Source: Chlamydiia bacterium
GTDB taxonomy: Bacteria; Chlamydiota; Chlamydiia; Chlamydiales; Simkaniaceae
NCBI GenBank assembly: GCA_020440405.1
Contig: JAGROF010000265.1
Span: 1-6,325, forward strand
DNA length: 6,325 nucleotides
Direction: 5' to 3'
Each line of letters opens with the position of its first letter. Position 1 is the stretch's first letter. Positions 1 through 6,322 of this stretch are shown here, piece after piece. The translations under genes were made by a program, and so were the position numbers. The notes under the pieces were generated by a model, which saw only the letters and a list, made by a program, of their open reading frames with translations, ran no database searches and was not told the origin of the DNA.

Positions 1-1
1 A

Positions 2-283
2 ATGTTCTCCTCACAAGACTTAAAAAACACTCTCACTAAACTTGGAATGACTATCATTTCATTCGACACTTACGAAAACACTATTTCCTATGACACTCCA
101 GAAGCCATGAAAGACTTCATTCGGATCTGGCTCACAAGCTATATTCCCCTTCCCAAGCCCTCCATCGAGCCCTTCCTAGACCTCCTCATAGAAAAATCCA
201 CCCCCTACAGAATTAACAAAGGCGACAATAAAATCCACCTTCCCTACCAAGCCCTCTTCGTTAACGCCGTCAAAAGCAGCTAA
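2..283 (+). CDS. C-terminal fragment of a probable SAM-dependent methyltransferase (5' end outside window)
   Basis: This is an open frame running in from the left edge; its first visible ATG at base 2 is probably an internal methionine, not the true start. The 93 visible residues have the layout I associate with the C-terminal part of class I (type 11/BioC-like) SAM-dependent methyltransferases. A 'FSSQDLKNTLTKLGMTIISF' segment matches the usual helix plus 'GF.v' strand. A 'DTPEAMKDFIRIWL' helix follows, and the frame ends in 'LPYQALFVNAVK', like the common 'lpY.alf..a.K' ending. The SAM-binding GxGxG region would lie upstream and cannot be checked, so substrate and pathway are unknown. The TAA stop (281-283) overlaps the stop of the convergent small gene, leaving no intergenic space. 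It has no evident functional link to the RHS locus. The family call is by resemblance only; the reading frame being coding is more secure. Confidence 0.55.
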   Translation: MFSSQDLKNTLTKLGMTIISFDTYENTISYDTPEAMKDFIRIWLTSYIPLPKPSIEPFLDLLIEKSTPYRINKGDNKIHLPYQALFVNAVKSS

Positions 284-837
284 AGCGCTTTCTCCTGCTC
301 TGCCATCACAATCGCCTTCGCCTCTTCATAGGTTTCTCTATGAACTGTTTCGAATCTTCCCGCCTTATGATTATATTTTTCATAATATATATACCCATCC
401 TCCACTACTAAAAAAACAAGCGCTATTGATTCTTCATTTGCCCTCTTATTCTTCTTATCTAGAAACGCTATTTTGATTCCCACATTTTCTTCTGTCACAG
501 GGTATTGGTTGAGGTAAGGACGAACTTCTTCACACTGATTTATTTTCTCCTTCAACTCTTCAGTACAATTTACAAAAAGTTGGCGTACTTCATGTAAATT
601 TAATCTCGCACCAACATGACGAAACGATAGTGTGAATTGCTTAACGCCTGTTAAAAACCTTCCGCCACCACCATAATATTCAAGCTCATGATTCTTTTTT
701 GCTTCAATTATCAATTCCCGCCTTAATTTTTCGGCAACTTTAATATAAACCGGTGTTTTTTTTTGGTTTTTAAAGTAAACCCCAAATTCAAAAACCACAA
801 ACAAGAAAATCAAACCAATAAAAATATACTTTTTCAT
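280..837 (-). CDS. Small membrane-anchored protein coupled to the RHS gene; candidate immunity or partner protein
   Basis: This 185-residue protein follows the RHS gene directly. Its ATG (837-835) overlaps the RHS TGA in an ATGA junction, so translation is probably coupled; upstream there is only a weak purine match (AGAAG, 9 bases before the ATG), which supports coupling over independent initiation. Residues about 4-22 (YIFIGLIFLFVVFEFGVYF) form one hydrophobic segment with no lipobox cysteine and no clear signal-peptidase site, so it is likely a signal anchor. Lysines flank both sides (MKK before, KNQKK after), which leaves the orientation open. A charged helix-rich stretch (31-50), GGGG (56-59), a mixed alpha/beta domain (about 65-155) with RPYLNQYPVT (106-115), cysteines 91 and 102, and a final helix follow. 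I recall similar small proteins in environmental Chlamydiae but know no function. Immunity is inferred from position alone. It ends in TAG (282-280) and is AT-rich. Confidence 0.85.
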   Translation of the reverse strand: MKKYIFIGLIFLFVVFEFGVYFKNQKKTPVYIKVAEKLRRELIIEAKKNHELEYYGGGGRFLTGVKQFTLSFRHVGARLNLHEVRQLFVNCTEELKEKINQCEEVRPYLNQYPVTEENVGIKIAFLDKKNKRANEESIALVFLVVEDGYIYYEKYNHKAGRFETVHRETYEEAKAIVMAEQEKAL

Positions 838-3800
838 AATCCATATCTTCTAATCAAATTACCGTTTACTTCTTCACGAGCCTGGGTATATGTTTCTCCA
901 TGGAAAGCGTGCTCATTCAAGGGGGAAAACGTGTGAGGGGTTAGGTAATTAATGTGTGAGGGTTCACATATTTTATGTCGGATAGACTGCATAGGACTGC
1001 CGAAAAATGCAACTAAGTCGTTTTTGGAAACATAATTTTCAACTATGTTTGCTGATTCTTGAGAAATTGGGGCTACAGAGCCAAAACCATAGACTTCAAT
1101 GCGAGCTTTTTCTTCGGGGGTAAAAAGCGACTCTATTGAGTTGAAGATTGCATGACTCTCACTATGAATCTCAACTAAGGCCCTCTTTCCTCGGTCTAAT
1201 ATATCTTTTACCTCTCTGTATAGCAGACGTCCTGCGTTTGATGGAAAGCCTTGCTTCTCTATAAAAAAGTCTAGGACATCGAAAAGAATGCCATGAGTGT
1301 TGTTGTAAACACATCTAACATGCAATCCGTTCAGCTCTTTGCTCACAGTACGACCCATTTCATAGGCTTCTTGTTTCGTTGTATTAATCCCATTGCTAAG
1401 GACAGCTTCTACATTGGGGTGCATTGCTCCTGGAATATCAAAAACGCATGAGTGGTCGATCGGAGCTTTTAGATCTCCGTTAGCGATATTGAGTACCGCC
1501 TGAGAAAAGTTACGGCTGAAGCTCATTTTTGTGCAATCTACGGTTGCGTAGCCTTCTAGGGTTGTTCGGAAAGAATAATAACAAGCATAACTAAAATCGT
1601 GAAGGATATTGTTCTTAATTTCTGTTGAGAGTCCGAATAAGTCAATATTTGCAAAGGAATTATTTCTATTGAATTGGTAGAGGTTGGGGCCTTCGGGGTA
1701 GCCTTTGGGGTCGGGGGTGAGCCAGCGGCCGGTGTGGGGATCGTAGAAGCGGCGGCCGAAGTTGATCAGATGTGTGGTTTTTCGTTTGGATTGGTAGCGC
1801 CAGGGGATGAGGGGAGTGGAGGAAGTCGTTTCTTCTCCGAAGGAGGAGAAGCGGTAGGACTCTATGGGGAGGCCGTTGGGGGTGAGGAGGGCGATAAGGT
1901 TACCGAGGAGATCTTGGAGGGGAATATAGATAAAACCGTTTTTTTCGATGGCGAGGGTGGCACCGATTTCAGATGGGGCGGTGGGGTTAAGAATTCTGAG
2001 TTCATGGGGATAAGCGCCGAGTTCTTTTTGATCATCGTATAGGAGGGGAGTGGGGTGGGAGTTTTGGGTTTGGATAATGCAGCGCCCCCAGTAGTCGTAG
2101 GAGAGGGTGGTGTCTTGGATTTGAATGAGGCGATCGAGGCCGTCGTAGGTATAGGTGAGGGTGTGTGTTGGGGTTTTGCAGTGGGTGCGGTTGCCGTTGG
2201 GATCGTGTTGATAGGTGGCATCGGTTGTGGCGGTGAGTTGGTGGAGTGGATTATAAAAGTAGTCAGTTGCATTTTTTTGGAGGCGGTTATGATGGGAGTC
2301 GTAGGTGTATTCGGAGGCAAAGGGTCCGGTTTCTTGGATGAGTTGATCGAGAAAGTCATAGGCATAGGTGGAGCATTCTTCTTGATTTTTGGTGGTGCGG
2401 GAGTAGCTGAGGGGGTTACCGTTGGGATCAAGTTCGGGGATTTCTTCTAGGGAGTGGTTTGATTGGGATTGGACTCTGCGTCCGCAGAGGTCGATTTGAT
2501 AGGTTATGCGTCCTCCGGCTCCTAGGAGGGTTTCTTGGAGAAGGTGGTGGCTTTGATCGTAGGCATCGAAGGTATGTGAGTAGTGTGTTTGTCCTGAAGA
2601 GCGCTCCATTGCGATGAGATGAAAGGGGTCGTAGGTATAGTGGATGGAGGAGTGATCGGGAAGGGTTTGTTGGGTTTTCCGGTTAAGGTTGTCATATTTT
2701 TGATGGAGGGTGAGGCCGTTGGCAAGGGTTTCATGAAGGAGGTTTCCGAAGTGATCGTATTCGCGAATGGTTTTTCGGCGTTGGATAAGGTCATTGGATT
2801 GAATGATTTGTCCCATGGGATTGTATTGGAGGGTGTAGTGACAAGCGCCATCAGAGGTCTGGACGGAGGTTTTCCTTCCGAGTCCATCATAGGTATAGGA
2901 GATAGAAATACCGTCTGGCTTGACAATTTCTTGGAGTTGACCATCAGGAGTATAGGTATAGGTGGTTATTTTTTCGTAGGGAGTCCCTAAGGCTTCGGTT
3001 AGTTTAGTGACTCTTCCTTGGGAATCGTATTCCCATCCTTTTAAGAGGGTTTCTCCAGTATTGAGGGTACTTTCTTGTCGTTTTTGATTCCCGCATTGAT
3101 CGTAAAAGAAGACTTCTCGCAATAGGAGCTCTCCTTCAGGGGTATATTTTTCTAGGCAGACGAGATGTTCTAAGGCGTCGTACTCTTCGAAGGTTTGAAC
3201 TCCTCTTGGATTGGTTGTTTTTTTTCTTAGAACTTTTTGACCGATGGCATTGAGAAAATAATCGTCATATTCAATCTGTGTTGTGTTGCCTAGGGGATCG
3301 ATTTTACGGATTTCTCTTTTGTAGGGATCATACTCTGTTCTCTCAATGGATTCACCGACTTGGACTTCTTTGATCATTGCTGTTTGATTGCTATAATCAT
3401 CATATTGATACCGTGTTGTTGCGTAGATTTTTCCTGATAGATCTTCTTCTCTTTCTTCGAGAATGCGATTGAGAAGGTCATAGGTTTTATGAAAGCATTG
3501 GGTTTGACTTACAATGACTTTTTCCTCACGTCCTAGAGCATCGTAGTGAAAGGTTTTGAGGTGATCGAGTGTTTTTTCTGCGCATTTTCTTCCGGCTCCG
3601 TCATATTGGTATGTTGTCTCGATACCATCTGGAGCAATTTTTTTGATTAAGTGGAAGGCGTTATAGACATAAGTTTCAGTGGAAAGAGGTTCTCCTGTTT
3701 TGGAAAAAACCTTTTTGGAGGTGATGCGATTGAGAAAGTCTCTTTCATAAACAGTTTTCGAACCTCCGGGTTGTACATGGAGAATGACTTCTCCCTCTAG

Positions 3801-6149
3801 GTTGTATTGGTACGCCTCTTCTGTTCCATTAGGATGAATGATCCGTTTGGGCTTGCCTCTAGAGGTATAGAATGTTTGTGTCACGTTTCCTTCAGGGTCT
3901 TTTTCTTGAGCGATGCAATCTAAGGCATTGTAAACTCGGTTGACACTGGGGTGTTTCACGCTGCCATAATCGGTTTGCACAGCTGGTTTTTGGATATGAA
4001 TGGGGTGACCAAAGGGATCATGTGTATAGCGCGCTTCGGTCCCACGGTAGTGGGTTTCAACTTCTTTCTGTCCTAGATAGTTGTACTGAAATCGTGTGCA
4101 TCTTTCTCCTTCGGAAACTTGTGTGAGACGATTGGCACTGTCAAAGGTTTGGTGTATCGCAAGTTCATGATCGGGTTGAGCTTCAACAGTCACGTTATCG
4201 TTTTCATCGTATTGATACTTCTTGACTCTTTCTAAGGGATCGGTTTCATGCATGAGACGTCCTTTGTGATCGTAGGTGAATTCAATCGCAAAGCGTTTGT
4301 CTCCGTTGGCATCGTAGTAGAGGGTTTGTTTAGGCTTTCCAAAGGGAGTATATACGAACTTTTGCCTTCCAAGCAGACTCTCTTTTTGGGTTGTTAGCTC
4401 GAGGTACTTTTCTTCAATTTGGTTTGGAAGATCAAGAAATGGCTCTTGGGTGCGCGGGGAAATGGTGAGGATGCGCCGCTCTGTTACTCCTTGGAGGCTG
4501 TTTGGATCTCTTGAGTTTCCATCATCGATGATTTTTTCCCTAAGGACTGTGCCTTCATAGGTAAAAAGATGACGGATTTGAATCCTATCATGATTGAGAA
4601 TGAGCTTTTGATGGATCAGGTTCGATTGAGGCATATAAGTGTATTCAATAGTGCGTCCATTTGGAAAACATTCTTTGGTGACGAGGTTAGCCTTGTTATA
4701 GGAGCGTTTGACCACATAGCGTTCTGCGTGATTTCCCTTTCCTGTGAGATCCCCAATGAGGGTTTCTTCGATTGCATTTCCCCGTTTATCATATGTGTAT
4801 TGAATTTCTCGTTGAGCCGCTCCATTGCGATCTTCTAAAGTTTTTCCTCGAAGCCAATGCCCTTTTCTTGCATGGTATGGTGTCCACTCAAACCGTTCTT
4901 TTGCAAAGGTTCCTTTTCCTTTTTCTTGATGGTTGACTTCCGTCAGCAAAAAATTTTCATTAAATGTGTACCGACTCGGGTTTCCATAGGGGTCAACAAC
5001 ATCTGTATACCCTCCTTTGTTTCTATAACTGCCTGGCTTCCGGTAGTAGAATTCGAAAATGGACTGCAATGCATGATTCTTTAATAGAGGAAGCCTCAAG
5101 CGTTTTACACGCATGACGGCTTTATCGGTTTTTTTCTTAATAACAACATTTCCTAGGGAAAGGGGATTGTCTCCTTTTAAGTAGTAATCAATGCGTAATC
5201 GTCTCCCTTGAGGAGAGAGGCGATCACAAACGAAGTAGGAGGTTTTTTTATTTCCCCAATAATCGTAGCAAAGGGTGGGTTTACTGGTGCTCTCGACCTT
5301 TTCTAAAGCCCAAAAGGTTTGTCTTTCTCCTTGCTTGTGTGCCATTTTATAGATGATGTGTTGCTGATCACTTGTTCGAATTTCAATCCGGTCAAGCCGT
5401 CTGCCGTGCATCACATAATCGATATCCATCCAAGCGTAGGTTTTCTTCACATGTTCATCCGTTGTCGTCACTCTTTTGAGACGCCTTTCTCGTTCAACTT
5501 CATGCCATTGGTAGTGAACTTTATTTCCATTGGGAAGGCGCTCCCATCTCAGGTAGTATTCTTCTTTATCTCCTTTGAATCTCTGATAGGCACGGATAGA
5601 ACTATCAGGTCCATAGACTTTTAAGACTGTGTGTGCGTCGGGATCAAAGCACACATGATTGTTAAATGTGTTGTATCTCCCTCCAATCTCTCCCGTATGA
5701 CAGTTTGTTAACGCATGGGGATACTCTCCCTTTAACTTTAGGGATCCTGAAGGGTTTCCCCCAAGAAAGGTTCCTTCGTAGGCTAAAGAGAACCCGTACT
5801 TTTCTGGAATAACAGCTTGACCTGTCTCATAGGTTGCTTGGTCGACTGGATCATAGGACTCATTAATCACATAAAAATTTGCCTTTAAGTGGTTAAAGAA
5901 AAATTCCCAGCCTGCCCATTGATCTCCATAGGTTTGACTGGAGAGGTGACGCCGCTTAATCACAATGGGCTGGTGTCCTTGCACGACCCAATCGACCTCA
6001 CTCAAAACATAATCACCAGAAATGACATTGACGCATCCCCCAACGAGCCCTCTTGGTTCTCCTCCATAAGCAATTTCTTGATAGGGAATGCTTTCAATTG
6101 CAGCTAAAACATTCCAACAAAGAGCGAGAAGAAAAAGTTTTACTTTCAT
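834..6149 (-). CDS. Sec-exported RHS/YD-repeat protein with variable C-terminal effector-like domain
   Basis: A continuous frame of 1771 residues with no frameshift. I start it at the ATG at 6149: it has an AAAAGG ribosome binding site 8 bases upstream and opens with a typical signal peptide (MKVKLFLLALCWNVLAA, cleavage near residues 16-17). Residues about 36-70 (GGCVNVISGDYV...VIKRRHLSS) match the N-terminal strand pattern of RHS proteins ('.vNv.tGdy...PL.l.R.y.s'), and a beta-rich region runs to about 380. YD repeats (YTYDKRGN, FTYDHKGR, YQYDENDN, YTYDGLDR and many more) fill about 383-1407. The RHS-associated core ends in FYDPHTGRWLTPDPKG, NLYQF and DLFGL (1507). A 263-residue unrelated tip follows. 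RHS proteins form hollow beta shells that enclose a C-terminal toxin. No PAAR or other T6SS adaptor region is visible, so delivery seems to start with Sec, as in WapA-type proteins. Toxin activity is inferred, not shown. Confidence 0.95.
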   Translation of the reverse strand: MKVKLFLLALCWNVLAAIESIPYQEIAYGGEPRGLVGGCVNVISGDYVLSEVDWVVQGHQPIVIKRRHLSSQTYGDQWAGWEFFFNHLKANFYVINESYDPVDQATYETGQAVIPEKYGFSLAYEGTFLGGNPSGSLKLKGEYPHALTNCHTGEIGGRYNTFNNHVCFDPDAHTVLKVYGPDSSIRAYQRFKGDKEEYYLRWERLPNGNKVHYQWHEVERERRLKRVTTTDEHVKKTYAWMDIDYVMHGRRLDRIEIRTSDQQHIIYKMAHKQGERQTFWALEKVESTSKPTLCYDYWGNKKTSYFVCDRLSPQGRRLRIDYYLKGDNPLSLGNVVIKKKTDKAVMRVKRLRLPLLKNHALQSIFEFYYRKPGSYRNKGGYTDVVDPYGNPSRYTFNENFLLTEVNHQEKGKGTFAKERFEWTPYHARKGHWLRGKTLEDRNGAAQREIQYTYDKRGNAIEETLIGDLTGKGNHAERYVVKRSYNKANLVTKECFPNGRTIEYTYMPQSNLIHQKLILNHDRIQIRHLFTYEGTVLREKIIDDGNSRDPNSLQGVTERRILTISPRTQEPFLDLPNQIEEKYLELTTQKESLLGRQKFVYTPFGKPKQTLYYDANGDKRFAIEFTYDHKGRLMHETDPLERVKKYQYDENDNVTVEAQPDHELAIHQTFDSANRLTQVSEGERCTRFQYNYLGQKEVETHYRGTEARYTHDPFGHPIHIQKPAVQTDYGSVKHPSVNRVYNALDCIAQEKDPEGNVTQTFYTSRGKPKRIIHPNGTEEAYQYNLEGEVILHVQPGGSKTVYERDFLNRITSKKVFSKTGEPLSTETYVYNAFHLIKKIAPDGIETTYQYDGAGRKCAEKTLDHLKTFHYDALGREEKVIVSQTQCFHKTYDLLNRILEEREEDLSGKIYATTRYQYDDYSNQTAMIKEVQVGESIERTEYDPYKREIRKIDPLGNTTQIEYDDYFLNAIGQKVLRKKTTNPRGVQTFEEYDALEHLVCLEKYTPEGELLLREVFFYDQCGNQKRQESTLNTGETLLKGWEYDSQGRVTKLTEALGTPYEKITTYTYTPDGQLQEIVKPDGISISYTYDGLGRKTSVQTSDGACHYTLQYNPMGQIIQSNDLIQRRKTIREYDHFGNLLHETLANGLTLHQKYDNLNRKTQQTLPDHSSIHYTYDPFHLIAMERSSGQTHYSHTFDAYDQSHHLLQETLLGAGGRITYQIDLCGRRVQSQSNHSLEEIPELDPNGNPLSYSRTTKNQEECSTYAYDFLDQLIQETGPFASEYTYDSHHNRLQKNATDYFYNPLHQLTATTDATYQHDPNGNRTHCKTPTHTLTYTYDGLDRLIQIQDTTLSYDYWGRCIIQTQNSHPTPLLYDDQKELGAYPHELRILNPTAPSEIGATLAIEKNGFIYIPLQDLLGNLIALLTPNGLPIESYRFSSFGEETTSSTPLIPWRYQSKRKTTHLINFGRRFYDPHTGRWLTPDPKGYPEGPNLYQFNRNNSFANIDLFGLSTEIKNNILHDFSYACYYSFRTTLEGYATVDCTKMSFSRNFSQAVLNIANGDLKAPIDHSCVFDIPGAMHPNVEAVLSNGINTTKQEAYEMGRTVSKELNGLHVRCVYNNTHGILFDVLDFFIEKQGFPSNAGRLLYREVKDILDRGKRALVEIHSESHAIFNSIESLFTPEEKARIEVYGFGSVAPISQESANIVENYVSKNDLVAFFGSPMQSIRHKICEPSHINYLTPHTFSPLNEHAFHGETYTQAREEVNGNLIRRYGL
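837..1625 (-). other. C-terminal tip domain, alpha/beta-hydrolase-like, resembling chlamydial DUF687
   Basis: Residues 1509-1771 share nothing with YD repeats. After about 70 residues comes VEAVLSNGINTT (NGIN at 1586-1589), then HVRCVYNNTHG (THG ends at 1620), an amphipathic stretch, ALVEIHSESHAIFNSI (1657-1672), RIEVYGFGSVAPI, YVSKNDLVAFFG (Asp1711) and NEHAFHGETYTQ (His1747, His1750). The order strand-NGIN, THG, strand-HS-helix, strand-GSVAP, DLV and a late His recalls the chlamydial DUF687 family, whose 'HSxG' looks like an alpha/beta-hydrolase nucleophile elbow. Ser1663 (codon 1163-1161), Asp1711 and His1747 or His1750 are a candidate triad. The usual Gly after the elbow is Ser here, so activity is uncertain. 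A lipase or esterase role is inference. Confidence 0.5.
1626..1928 (-). other. RHS-associated core domain with likely autocleavage junction
   Basis: Residues 1408-1508 carry the family signature: DLLGNLIALL, YRFSSFGEE, then FYDPHTGRWLTPDPKG, GPNLYQFNRNN and DLFGL. In characterised RHS/TccC proteins this region is an aspartyl autoprotease that cuts just after the D..GL motif and frees the C-terminal domain inside the shell. The visible aspartates are D1470 (YDP), D1480 (DPKG) and D1503 (DLFGL). Two departures from the usual consensus are NNS for NNP and DLFGL for DPxGL. Predicted cleavage after L1507 or nearby is inference from the family. Confidence 0.85.
1929..5003 (-). repeat. YD-repeat region of the RHS gene
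   Basis: Roughly residues 383-1407 are built of degenerate units of about 20-22 residues with the consensus Y-x-Y-D-x-x-G-(N/R)-x, for example YTYDKRGN, FTYDHKGR, YQYDENDN, TYQYDGAGR, RYQYDDYSN, SYTYDGLGR, TYTYDGLDR. In established RHS/Tc structures such units spiral into a beta-cage. At DNA level the units are degenerate: short tracts related to 'gtcgtaggtatagg' recur on the plus strand between about 2140 and 2965 (2141, 2299, 2356, 2627, 2886, 2950), but I see no long identical copies. Confidence 0.9.
6093..6149 (-). other. Sec signal peptide of the RHS protein
   Basis: The first residues are MKVK, then a hydrophobic core LFLLAL, then CWNVLAA, giving a charged n-region, h-region and small-residue c-region. 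Cleavage is likely after Ala16 or Ala17. The Leu-Ala-Leu-Cys at 8-11 is not a proper lipobox because position -1 is Leu, and it lies too early, so lipoprotein processing is unlikely. The interval covers about 19 residues. Confidence 0.8.
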
Positions 6150-6175
6150 CTTTGCAACCTTTTGCAAAGATGAAA
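6144..6175 (-). promoter_or_regulatory. Perfect inverted repeat enclosing the RHS start site (putative translational control hairpin)
   Basis: On the coding strand the 5' arm is TTTCATCTTTGCAA (6175-6162), the loop AAGG (6161-6158) and the 3' arm TTGCAAAGATGAAA (6157-6144). All 14 positions pair, with 4 G-C and 10 A-U pairs. The ATG at 6149-6147 and the second codon AAA lie in the 3' arm and the Shine-Dalgarno bases fill the loop. If transcribed, the start codon would be sequestered in the stem. It could instead be a DNA operator for a dimeric protein; the sequence cannot separate these. Confidence 0.7.
6158..6163 (-). promoter_or_regulatory. Ribosome binding site of the RHS gene, within a hairpin loop
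   Basis: The minus strand reads AAAAGG, then 8 bases (TTGCAAAG), then ATG at 6149. The spacing is good and decides the start against the upstream in-frame TTG at 6203. The AAGG bases form the whole loop of the inverted repeat at 6144-6175. Confidence 0.75.
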
Positions 6176-6222
6176 ATTTAACTGAGGGATGGTTTGATTG
6201 CAAGGAGCAGCGACCCTATCTC

Positions 6223-6228
6223 ATAATA
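6223..6228 (-). promoter_or_regulatory. Weak -10-like element upstream of the RHS gene
   Basis: The minus strand reads TATTAT at 6228-6223, one mismatch from TATAAT. No TTGACA-like -35 is found at 16-18 bases upstream (GAGGCT lies there). A transcript starting near 6216 would have a leader of about 65 bases that includes the start-site hairpin. Chlamydial promoters are often weakly conserved, so this is only a candidate. Confidence 0.22.
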
Positions 6229-6260
6229 AAGATGTTTTTTATTCCAGCCTCTTTGGCATC

Positions 6261-6322
6261 TTTTTTCTTTCCATTTTAACCCCTTGTCTCATGGATAATG
6301 TGATCAAAATGGAAAGAAAAAA
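6261..6322. repeat. Inverted repeat with perfect 17-bp arms upstream of the RHS gene
   Basis: The plus-strand arms are TTTTTTCTTTCCATTTT (6261-6277) and AAAATGGAAAGAAAAAA (6306-6322), an exact reverse complement pair separated by 28 bases. Pairing stops on both sides, so the element is complete in the window. The spacer holds CCCCTTGTCTCATGGATAAT. The arms are AT-rich and would make a weak terminator stem; a regulatory site, a small repetitive element, or the end of an upstream transcription unit are all possible. Confidence 0.7.

Noticed and set aside
282..291. Palindrome AAAGCGCTTT with flanking AGCAG/CTGCT as a bidirectional terminator between the convergent genes
   Set aside because: The inner palindrome leaves too small a loop, the outer 5-bp stem is weak, and there is no clean T tract on either side.
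1832..1851. Hairpin CTTCTCC/GGAGAAG with a 6-base loop
   Set aside because: It encodes the conserved core segment RFSSFGEE; no reason to give it a regulatory role.
1674..2450. Long open frames on the plus strand (1674-2042, 2055-2450) and in another minus frame (1862-2431)
   Set aside because: They lie wholly inside the RHS reading frame, are very rich in Gly/Val or Pro/Thr, and follow from the strong G skew and the repeated YD codons.
2474..2489. Inverted repeat CTCTGCG-TC-CGCAGAG
   Set aside because: Lies in a YD repeat (encoding LCGRRVQ), has only a 2-base loop, and is explained by coding sequence.
2522..2990. Open frames on both strands over the YD repeats (2522-2944 minus, 2619-2990 plus)
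   Set aside because: Low-complexity shadows of the RHS frame with no domain-like pattern or convincing start signal.
6117..6120. Cys11 of the RHS leader as a lipoprotein lipobox (LALC)
   Set aside because: Leu at position -1 breaks the lipobox rule, and the hydrophobic region before the Cys is too short.
6150..6203. In-frame TTG at 6203 as the RHS start, adding 18 residues
   Set aside because: It would place a polar stretch ahead of the signal peptide, and the ribosome site before it is poor (AGGG about 10 bases away). The ATG at 6149 has a well-spaced AAAAGG and gives a proper signal peptide.
4569..6279. Short plus-strand open frames (4569-4838, 4857-5084, 5319-5624, 5889-6107, 6088-6279)
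   Set aside because: All antisense to the RHS gene or its leader, with no recognisable motif; the best explanation is chance.
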